Origin: Hydractinia symbiolongicarpus
Lineage: Eukaryota > Cnidaria > Hydrozoa > Anthoathecata > Hydractiniidae
Direction: 5' to 3'
Length of the DNA stretch: 60,000 nt
Assembly: GCF_029227915.1 (NCBI RefSeq)
Contig: NC_079879.1
Coordinates: forward strand, 23,764,501-23,824,500
Part shown: one piece after another, positions 54,101 through 60,000 of the stretch
Layout of the letters: each line of letters starts with the position of its first letter
Position numbering within the stretch: the first letter of the stretch is position 1
Program-made: the position numbers and the translations under genes
Notes under the pieces: model-generated
Told to the model about the DNA's origin: nothing
The model's database searches: none
Seen by the model: the letters and a program-made list of their open reading frames with translations, nothing else

Positions 54101-56134
54101 CTAAGAATATGTCTAAGCTTTATAGTTTGTTTTAAATATGAACATTTGCATAACTCATAAAATTGATTAGGAGTTTACTTTTTTTATTGTAAACAAACTG
54201 AACTTTTTTCTGTCCAAGCAATGGGTTGTTACATGTAGTAGAAATTGCCATTAGCTATAGTAATTTATAGCATGCTTTATTTTATTAGGGCATTATATAT
54301 TTACATGACATATTCATGCTAAGAACATATTGAGAATAAGGAGGATAACATTTGTCAAAAAGTTAAGAACATCAAGGTTGAAACTAAAACACACTATTCT
54401 GATAAAAGCAGAGTGTATATCCCAGCGAAGAATTTACATAAATTGTAAAAGGTAATATTTTCGTTGTAATTGTTTTTAACACTACAGACTGTGTGATTCA
54501 GTGTTAATGTGGTCATAAAAAACCTAAACCCAAAAACTAAACTTAAATCAATGTTTACATCTGTTACGTTATGATCGTTTAAAATATATTCGATTCTTAA
54601 GTTCAAAAACGCTGCATTGTTATCTTCTTTGATTTTATGCGTAATTTTCTTGATTATAAAGTTGGGTCTGTAAGGCAAACTGTTCTTTTAATATTTTGGA
54701 TTGAAATATTTTGGTAGATATACAATATATCAAATGATTTAATTTTTAATTTTTCTCTTTTATGTGTTGTCAACTATGAAGTTCTTATAATTTGAGGATA
54801 ACTTTGGAAGGGTTGCCGTATCCAATTGACCATATAGCTGATTTTTTATGACTTAACGAAAAATGTTGAATTTTTTAATGTTTGGTATCCTTTTTTCCCT
54901 GGTATACTTCTGGAATGACAAAGCAAGTACATAGTTTTAGTGTATTTTGCTTTTTACGTAACGGTTGTTAGACACCTTTGATTTTTTGGACATTTATATA
55001 GTATTTATATACGCACTGCTGTATTGTTTTTATTTTTATGGACGTATATCTGTTACGTGATTTAACAGTGAATCCTTCCACAGGAAATAGTTAGTTTAGG
55101 AGTATTTAATATTTATTTCAGAGATATTAGAGGATTTCTTAATAAGAGATATTAGCTTCGATTTATCCTATTTTTTGTTATTATTGCAAACATAATGTTA
55201 ATTAAACAGATTTACTTAAAGTTACAAATCTTAGGAAGATTTTAAGATTGTTAAATTTACTCTTCTATCTTTGGAGATTTTGGGAGAATTTAGGACATTT
55301 TCATTTTAGGAAGCCTGATTAATTGCCTGATTAAGGTCTCTTTTTTTATGATACTTTTCTAATAGTGCAAACATCAATATCGTGTGTTTCGTCGTAACAA
55401 TGTTTATAGATACAAAAATGTGAGGTAAGCAGTTTCAAATTTAACTGCATTGTATTTTAATGATAAGAGCTTTTAAAAGCATGCACGGCACATTAATGAT
55501 ATCCACCCTTGATGCTGGCACCCTTACGCTTAGCTGGTGCAACAATGACACCCCCACTGATACAAATTTGTTCTGAAAAACATGCCTAAGATGCTTAACA
55601 GCAAAAGTTTATTCCCATGAAAATTCCTAGAAAGTCTTTTTAATGTTAATGTCCGTAATGGTAGCCAAGGCAACAAAACAAAACAAATATTTAAAAATTT
55701 ATTTTCACAAAAAGTGCATATATCATTTTGAATTTTTCATACAAATCTTTACGGTAAGTCCAACATGTAAAAGTACCTTGGGATCCCTTTAACAGCCTAT
55801 TTCTACAAAATATTTAATAATGCAGGACTTTAATATCAAATTAAAAATAAAAACCAAGGCTTGTATAAATAAACACTATGACAGCATTTACAAGTATATA
55901 AATACTACTTGATCACTTGCCATTCATGACAATGCATAATGCAGTGGATTATTTCTGGGTAATTAAAACTTTTATTATGAGAAAACAATAGTCAACTGGG
56001 TAGTTTACAGCAATATTCCATTACAGGCATAACAAAAAATTAAATTTGTATCATTAAAAAACCAACCTGCGTTTGTGCAGATCTATTTGATGCTTGTAAG
56101 GTAAGGCTGACTGCATTGTTCATTTTTGGTATTT
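24172..56134 (-). CDS. FOCAD: Focadhesin, HEAT/ARM-like repeat protein (5' end not resolved)
   Basis: A large helical-repeat scaffold; vertebrate focadhesin is known from focal adhesions and as a partner that stabilises the SKI mRNA-surveillance complex. Exons, 5' to 3' on the minus strand: 56067-56134, 52988-53059, 52196-52235, 51866-51928, [one exon not found], 50633-50761, 50257-50434, 50087-50168, 48894-49027, 48411-48516, 48111-48313, 47680-47765, 47389-47575, 46742-46846, 45923-46024, 45648-45775, 45271-45424, 40358-40486, 40183-40233, 38552-38635, 31789-31927, 31396-31587, 31085-31299, 28253-28606, 27767-27926, 26934-27379, 25545-26495, 25081-25164, 24852-24975, 24548-24660, 24172-24333. 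Frame is continuous from 50761 to the TAA. About 1680 residues are traced, close to the roughly 1800 of vertebrates. Diagnostic segments include KLLTNLWKEQ, DEQVISSAYDALSSFPSS, RPGILPGLA, GLGFGLMLSRLYQEQLSEI and KLPPVNWTLVLSPIIR, all in family order. The exact start codon and the first exon are unknown. Confidence 0.92.
28607..31084 (-). other. FOCAD intron, 2.5 kb, no feature recognised
   Basis: AT-rich intron between FOCAD exons. Small ORFs on both strands have no domain. No inverted-repeat boundary or RNA gene is seen. Confidence 0.5.
31928..35451 (-). other. 5' part of a large FOCAD intron, upstream of the nested GPCR
   Basis: AT-rich intron sequence. A hydrophilic 67-codon plus-strand ORF at 34132-34335 has no recognisable domain. 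TTTTTTTCCATAG just before the GPCR start codon is acceptor-like, so a 5' UTR exon of the GPCR may lie here; 34790-34835 (…GACAAG then GTAACG) is one possible place. Confidence 0.35.
35452..36579 (+). CDS. Class A (rhodopsin-like) G-protein-coupled receptor, intronless CDS
   Basis: The 375-aa seven-transmembrane receptor lies on the strand opposite FOCAD, inside a FOCAD intron. The N-terminus has N-glycosylation sequons at residues 4, 20 and 28. TM1 is about 34-57, TM2 about 66-91, and TM3 ends in AERY (131-134), the DRY equivalent. TM5 is FVFVLLPVLVLFFVF, TM6 follows a basic EEKRVV entry, and TM7 holds NPFIY (295-299), the NPxxY switch. The C-tail is Ser/Thr/Lys-rich. A Cys sits at the start of TM3, but no partner Cys is visible in extracellular loop 2, so the usual disulfide may be absent. 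The single coding exon suits cnidarian class A receptors, many of which are retro-duplicated. Ligand cannot be told. The splice-acceptor-like CCATAG immediately 5' suggests a non-coding first exon. Confidence 0.92.
   Translation: MNLNATLTTPSQIHTTVARNASVVKFENDSVLYNLACVVIACIILIVNATVLLLIYSKPKLLRSLSNKIVLSLVASDLLTGVCMVLHAIPVIVPNFAKPKHSSDFCFRVVVDIVTLWLQLVSMGNLCLIIAERYIVLMYPYSKDKYISKNKVLIILQLIWLLSLCYPCIQLCWVYKVLDGNFTRAEDKSIAKADSTFSAVSIFVFVLLPVLVLFFVFLRMFREIRKFPNIDAIKKQREEKRVVIIFGIMYTMFVLFALPYFLVRLFLDLRLTSFQTMKLATQVGYVLKHFPPLLNPFIYVLNKPDFKRELHHKKETVSRYLTSKAQFTKTTSFASRRASNEAVIAKLLTQETNNNAYNKILLKFEKSHKYGAVQV
36580..37708. other. Intron sequence 3' of the nested GPCR
   Basis: GPCR 3' UTR and FOCAD intron. 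Only chance ORFs are seen, and no domain. Confidence 0.4.
37709..37962. repeat. Minisatellite, about 16 units of 16 bp
   Basis: The consensus unit is near GTTAACCTAGGATAGG, with each unit containing the palindromes GTTAAC and CCTAGG in most copies. Units vary by a few substitutions and 1-bp indels. The array is in a FOCAD intron. Confidence 0.92.
38190..38446 (+). repeat. tRNA-derived SINE-like element
   Basis: A-box-like TGGTGTAGTGG at about 38200-38210 is followed 30-odd bases later by a B-box-like AGATTCAAATT after CATAAGGTTGC. This is the spacing of a tRNA-headed SINE. The head and the tail (GGCTAGAATCCCCAAGGACG) match the 2412-2626 copy. It lies in a FOCAD intron. Confidence 0.65.
39058..40070. 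mobile_element. Mariner-like non-autonomous element with TA flanks
   Basis: The left end, CCGTCATTCCTCTAATTTAG, is matched by the reverse complement of the right end, CCGTCATTCTTCTAATTTAA, with TA directly outside both ends. The interior (about 1 kb) has no transposase. It contains a 13-bp perfect hairpin (39682-39694 with 39699-39711) and repeated ATATTCGGCGGG motifs at about 39098 and 39890. TA target duplication suggests the Tc1/mariner group; nested older repeats are possible. Confidence 0.6.
40975..41100 (+). repeat. Dispersed repeat, copy A
   Basis: It shares GAGGGAAATTGGGTAGG and an upstream GCATGTTTAGTAAGTGCCTTTACCACAG-like stretch with the reverse complement of 46140-46240. It includes GGTTCGGTCC, which looks like a weak B box, so it may be a second SINE family. 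Confidence 0.45.
42095..43588 (+). CDS. EF-hand calcium-binding protein, calmodulin-like
   Basis: Three exons (42095-42224, 42926-43236, 43328-43588) give 233 residues, nested opposite FOCAD in one of its introns. An N-terminal extension of about 65 Glu/Lys-rich residues precedes four EF-hand units. The first (near residue 83) has lost the loop acids. The next three have full loops: DKDSNGLIDITEF at about 119, DKDNTGFINLTEL at about 158 and DIDGDGMVNYEEF at about 195. They are spaced 37-39 residues apart, as in calmodulin and troponin C. The C-terminus is a Lys-rich tail. Likely a cytosolic Ca2+ sensor; the precise subfamily is not clear. An AATAAA-type signal occurs near 43978. Confidence 0.9.
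42258..42306 (+). repeat. G-rich short tandem repeat
   Basis: About three copies of an 18-bp unit, GGGTGGGGATGTATTGTK, lie directly after the first exon of the EF-hand gene, in its intron 1. The several G-runs on the coding strand make a G-quadruplex possible. Confidence 0.7.
44394..44678. mobile_element. TTAA-flanked MITE, 285 bp
   Basis: The left end starts GGAGAACTCGGGGTATAAAA. The right end, reverse-complemented, starts AGGGAACCCGAGGTATAAAA. About 21 of 25 bases match, and TTAA lies directly outside each end (44390-44393; 44679-44682). No coding capacity. TTAA duplication points to the piggyBac or Kolobok group. It lies in a FOCAD intron. Confidence 0.7.
46140..46240 (-). repeat. Dispersed repeat, copy B
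   Basis: Reverse complement of this stretch carries GAGGGAAATTGGATAGGCA and a CTTTACTACAG segment also found at 40975-41100. It is an older, diverged copy. Confidence 0.4.
53060..56066 (-). other. FOCAD intron, 3 kb
   Basis: AT-rich, with no recognised gene. A solitary CCTTGGGATCCCTTTAA at about 55777-55793 resembles the right end of the TTAA-type MITE at 44394-44678 and may be a fragment of a related family. Confidence 0.4.
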
Positions 56135-56516
56135 CTAAACATAATAGTTTATGATAAAAAACTTAAAGGGGAAGTTCGGTCAAAAAAAATAAATTTATTT
56201 TATTTTATAATTCCATGTATTTATACTTATAAAAACAAAAAAAATTTACTTCATTAAACTTGGAGTTTCGGAAATGTCTCTAATGTTGACACAAACTTCT
56301 TGAAAATGCTCCATTTTTGAAAAAGCGCGTCAGAAAAAAAAAAGCTGGGTTCTAACTCAAGTATGACGTTTTATAGTTCAAAACATTGCATCGCGTGAAA
56401 GAGTCACAACACAGGCTACACAATTTGCTAGAAGAATCTACTTCTTTCCTGCTATATTTCTTTTCAAATCTGTAACAAATTACTTCTTTGAAAATACAGT
56501 GTTAGTTTTGTAAGCA

Positions 56517-57581
56517 ATGGATCAAATTCGAAGCGATTCAAGTTCTAACGAAGATGAAAACGATGACATACCTGATTTATCCACTCTCAGACCCTTCAAT
56601 TTTGAACCAGAATTTTCTTTGGAAGAACTGAATAAATTAGGAACGTGTAGTTCCGAGAGTGATGAGGAAGAAGATGAAGTTTCAAGGATCGGCAATAATA
56701 ACTGGTGCCAATGCGGTGGTCACTGTAGAGCGATGGAGTCGTACAGTGAAAGCTTGTGTTGCAGGGATACAAATGAAATTCCTGACAATCATTTTGAAGG
56801 TAAAATAAACAAGAAATTTAGCCAAGCATAATTTTCTTTTTCGTGTTTAAAACCATAACAAAACTCTACATATTCCCTTTAAATATTGGTCTTCGCGTTG
56901 ATAAAAAAAAATATCCCTACGAACACAACAACTGACTCAAAACTTCTTTCAAAATATTTTGCCTAACATGAGTTTTTTCTCAAAAACATTTAACTCTCCT
57001 TCGCATATATTTTATTCGTTATCATTCGCTACTGCCAAAACAATCTCACAAAAAAAACACAACGGTGGTTGTTTTATTTTATTCAGCTTTACAAATCGAA
57101 TGAGAACGCGTGCGCTCAAAAATCAAAACTTGAGACGGGGGTCATTTTTTAAGATTTTCTTTTTAGGAAAACAATGTATAACTGAAGCCGAAACTTTTGG
57201 GATGGTTTGTCTATGTAAACCAGTACTAACCACTGCACTGTCTGCTCTAAATAATTTAAGGGGCGATGCAATGCACACGGATAATTGGTACGTTTTTTTA
57301 TTGCATCTTATTTTAAGGGTTAAGGGCAAGAAAGGACTTGGGATCAAACTTGTGTTATATCACAATTTCTTTTTAGTTCACTACGTTTTGCCGGTTACAA
57401 ACAGTACACGTGGTGGATACATAACAGATTGGGAAAAGGTGTGCGAAAAATTATACCGTCGTGTGCTTTATGGGCAATTCGTAATAAATATCCATCTGAA
57501 AATGGTATTTATATCCCATTCACGGAGAGCAAATCCGACGACAAACGACTGTATGAAAACACGGATTCCGATTCTGAATAA
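56517..57581 (+). CDS. Stand-alone P2X7 cytosolic 'ballast' domain protein
   Basis: Exons 56517-56799, 57167-57287 and 57377-57581 give 202 residues. After an acidic Ser/Glu-rich start comes NFEPEFSLEEL, then the zinc-binding core WCQCGGHCRAM...ESLCC, then CITEAETFGMVCL, a helix, YKQYTWWIHNRLGKGVRKIIPSCALWAIRNKYPSENGIY, and an acidic tail. This order is that of the intracellular C-terminal domain of vertebrate P2X7, which binds zinc and guanine nucleotides. There are no channel transmembrane segments, so this is the domain alone. In vertebrates the domain was fused onto a P2X channel. The AATAAA at 57577-57582 overlaps the TAA stop, so the 3' UTR may be extremely short. It lies inside the TTAA-flanked element. 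Cellular role unknown. Confidence 0.88.
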
Positions 57582-57641
57582 AAGAACCAACTTCAACCTT
57601 AGAGCTAAAGAGGGGATTGAATACTAATTAAAGAAAAATTA

Positions 57642-58389
57642 TTACAATGTAAAGCTTGTTTTCATATTTTCAATGGCTTCTTTTTTATCTGGTTCCTGTC
57701 GTTTCTGACGGTCTTCGATTCTTTTTTCTGTTCTTTTACGTTTCTCAGGCTGTTTTGTAAAATTAAATAAGGTCGGAACAGCACCATCTTTTAATTTATT
57801 CCGCGGTGGAGGACCCATTAGTTCAGCCTAGAAATTTAAAAATAATAGATTTCCATTACCCCCGTCTTACGAAAGCACATGTTCTTGAAGGATTTTTCGA
57901 TGTTAAAAAAACATTCAGCACTGGGGAAAAGAAAATGCGAACATGCGAAGAAAATATAATGATTTTTTTTGACATGGTTTTGTTTTGGAAATGGCTGTAA
58001 TAAATGAAACTGTGTTGAATTTTTCTAAATACGAGAAAGACAAATGTTTGGCTGTTTGGTGAAACATAGGTAACGAAAAGACTTACTTGTAAATCTCTTT
58101 CGAAGCACTCTGGTTCAAAATGATGAGAACAAATATAAAACCCAGAGTCTTTCGGCAAGGTACCACTTCTTTTTATATTGTGTAGCCATTTATTCCGAAG
58201 CTCTTTATCTTTTTTCGCACTAGGAATGTGATAAAATACTACCCGGATTTTTCTTTCGTTGTTATTTTCGTCTTTTGTCGTAAGCTTTTCGTTATCTACC
58301 TCCTTATTTTCCTCGCTTCCCTTACCCTTTTCTGTCTTTTTATTATTGCTACTTCGATTTGTACAGCCGATGGCAGCACAGTTTGGCAT
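57642..58389 (-). CDS. THAP-domain DNA-binding protein, 162 aa
   Basis: Exons 58087-58389 and 57642-57827, joined by a consensus intron (GTAAGT donor), give 162 residues. The THAP zinc-binding C2CH is complete: Cys4 and Cys9 (MPNCAAIGC), then CSHHF. The conserved Trp (NKWLHNIKR) and the closing AVPT-type motif (GAVPTLF) are present. A charged 35-residue Lys/Glu/Asn insertion lies between the Cys pair and the IPSAKKDKELRNKW helix. After the domain only a Lys/Arg/Glu-rich tail remains, with no transposase core. It is convergent with the ballast-domain gene in the same inverted-repeat element. It could bind the element's ends, as P-element and Kolobok THAP domains do, or be a captured host gene. 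Confidence 0.88.
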
Positions 58390-58965
58390 ATTGAAATAAT
58401 AAAATGCATAAACAAAACGCTTCTTCGTGTGATTACACCTAATCCCCAACACTGAACTTCGCTTTTTGAACTATAAAACGTCATAATTCAAACTCGACCC
58501 AGCCTTCGTAAAAACGTAAAGGGGTCAGTCTACGGAGGTGTTTTTACGCGTGGTTAACACAGATTATTTAAAAAAAATAAGGGTTTCATTTAAAAAGAAT
58601 TATCGTATTCTTTTTTTTTCTTTTATGACTATTGATTATGAAAATATAATTTTTGACCGAACTTCCCCTTTAACAAGCAAGGGCACAATTAACATAATAT
58701 AAATGAGCACATATACTTTGATTTTAAATGTAATAGCTGCAAAGATCAGGAATTATCTTAATGATTCTCTCACATTTTAGCTATCATACGCTAATCCTAT
58801 TTGCTCAAGACAAAGTAACTGGATATTCTGACATAGAGAATAACTTTTTTTTCTTCTGTGAAAATACTTATCTATCTCATTGTAAATGGTCATGGTTTGA
58901 CTAAATAAAATTTGTTATTTGTTGGGACAAACAAAGAAAATAGAAATATATATAACAGTGCCTAA

Positions 58966-59274
58966 GGGACCTTCGAAAATTCTTTTCAGGCCTCGTTAGC
59001 GGGATATCGTCGCTAAGATTTGGACCCCTTTTTTTAGCGGATTTGCATTCGTGAAATACACACATTCCGATAAATCTTGGAAGGCTCAGGGATGTGTTTC
59101 GTAGATAAAAGTTATCGGAATTGATGACAGGAAGAATTATGCTTGCTAACGACGAAGAATGAATTTTTGAAATTTTTCAATCCTTAGCGGATTTTTTTTC
59201 AAACTTCAGACCCCTTTTTCCCCTGTAACGGCGATATTCCACTAACGGAGCCCAAATTTTTTTTCGAAGGTCCC
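58966..59274. mobile_element. PIF/Harbinger-like MITE, 309 bp
   Basis: The ends GGGACCTTCGAAAA and TTTTCGAAGGTCCC are exact complements. They extend imperfectly inward (CGTTAGCGGGATATCGTCG against CGTTAGTGGAATATCGCCG) for about 50 bp. A direct TAA lies outside each end, the TWA target of PIF/Harbinger. There is no ORF of note. Confidence 0.8.
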
Positions 59275-59812
59275 TAAAATAACAGCCTGTTAACGATAAT
59301 ATGACTGCTAAAAATTTACATTTTGTCAGGATAGACAGCTATAGTCACACCTTTAACGACAAGCGAAACATCATTTATTTAGAGAGTACATTGAAAGTTC
59401 TAGTTAACTTAGCTAGCTAACTAGTGATGACTGGGGAAGCCCACCCCCTACTAGACTAAAGCACACTTTTGATGTGTATTTAATACAATCAATGTAAAAT
59501 TTAGTACGTCCACGCAGACTAGTTTGACCTTCTCCAAATCAGCCCCATGCAAGAAAAAATTTATTTATTAAAATCTTTTATCACCACTGTGCTTCCTCAC
59601 AGAAATATATTTTAGGATTTGTAGCTAGCTAGATGAGTTGCAGCGTGACGTAGTTGTTTTGATTTTGCGTCAAAACAATGGACCGCATGTCCATTGTTTG
59701 GACACAATGCACATGCATGCACACAGGCAAGAAATATAAAGAACAGAGCAAAAGAAAACAAGAAATAAAGATAAAAAGTAGAAAATCTCTTTTTAATCGT
59801 TTATTCCTTACA

Positions 59813-59865
59813 TCTATAAATTGAAGGAAATAGTCAATTTTCTTTAAAGCTGCAAAATCGAGCAT
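59813..59865 (-). CDS. Possible isolated first exon (MLDFAALKKIDYFLQFID)
   Basis: An ATG-led, reasonable-looking peptide ends at a GAT-GTAAGG donor. It lies upstream of FOCAD on the same strand and could be its first exon. However the phase does not fit: joining it to the 56134 exon with canonical splicing gives a stop within five codons. An intermediate exon, or chance, would explain this. Confidence 0.2.
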
Positions 59866-60000
59866 TGATTTGTGAAACTGTGCTTACAACTATATAGTTA
59901 TTTTGTTGTTGTAAAGTGAAAAAAGAACAAAAACATGTGCAACTTCTTTCCCTACCATTTCCCGTTGATTTGCCGATATCCGACTTTTGTAAACAGTTGC

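Larger units (their letters stand above)
56163..58673. mobile_element. TTAA-flanked 2.5-kb inverted-repeat element carrying a P2X7-ballast gene and a THAP gene
   Basis: Perfect 20-bp terminal inverted repeats AGGGGAAGTTCGGTCAAAAA lie at 56167-56186 and, inverted, at 58650-58669. TTAA sits directly outside each end (56163-56166, 58670-58673), as expected of a target-site duplication. Inside are two convergent multi-exon genes (56517-57581 plus, 58389-57642 minus) with only 60 bases between their stop codons. No transposase is recognised. TTAA targets are used by piggyBac and Kolobok elements, and Kolobok proteins are known to carry THAP domains, so a non-autonomous Kolobok-like element is the simplest class. 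The intact frames and identical ends suggest a young insertion. Confidence 0.82.

Noticed and set aside
56959-57627. A continuous 222-codon plus-strand ORF
   Set aside because: It runs through introns of the ballast-domain gene in the wrong frame; the spliced reading restores the P2X7-type domain and a sensible stop.

Overview
This is animal nuclear DNA. It is AT-rich, with multi-exon genes, GT-AG introns of roughly 70 bp to several kb, and frequent MITE-like and SINE-like repeats. The gene set is HECTD2, focadhesin, a CARF-domain protein, a class A GPCR, and a P2X7-type ballast-domain protein beside a THAP protein. Together with the base composition it suggests an early-branching metazoan, most likely a cnidarian. 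That is inference from gene content; no species can be named.

Layout: (1) 497-9294 (+), the 3' 18 coding exons of a HECTD2-type HECT ubiquitin ligase; the 5' end lies before the window. (2) 9295-12155, intergenic. (3) 12156-19808 (+), a nine-exon, 1176-aa gene joining a CARF (ALS2CR8) domain, a decayed MULE-transposase-like core and a SWIM zinc finger. A perfect 19-bp hairpin follows in its probable 3' UTR. (4) 19809-24171, intergenic, with a degraded coiled-coil coding remnant and one orphan ORF. (5) 24172 to at least 56134 (-), focadhesin (FOCAD), of which 30 coding exons were traced. Introns of FOCAD hold, on the opposite strand, an intronless-CDS class A GPCR (35452-36579) and a three-exon EF-hand gene (42095-43588), plus SINE, mariner-like and TTAA-type repeats and a 16-bp minisatellite. 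(6) 56167-58669, a 2.5-kb element with 20-bp perfect terminal inverted repeats and TTAA on both sides. It carries two intact, intron-containing, convergent genes: a P2X7 cytosolic (ballast) domain protein and a THAP protein. (7) 58966-59274, a Harbinger-like MITE. The remainder shows no clear gene.

The strongest candidate for something undescribed is the 56167-58669 element: an apparently mobile unit without a recognisable transposase, whose cargo is a stand-alone P2X7 ballast domain paired with a THAP DNA-binding protein. Second is the CARF/MULE/SWIM gene, which looks like a domesticated transposase that has lost catalytic signature residues.

Exon joins were made by reading splice consensus, frame continuity and remembered family similarity by eye. 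No search or alignment was run.
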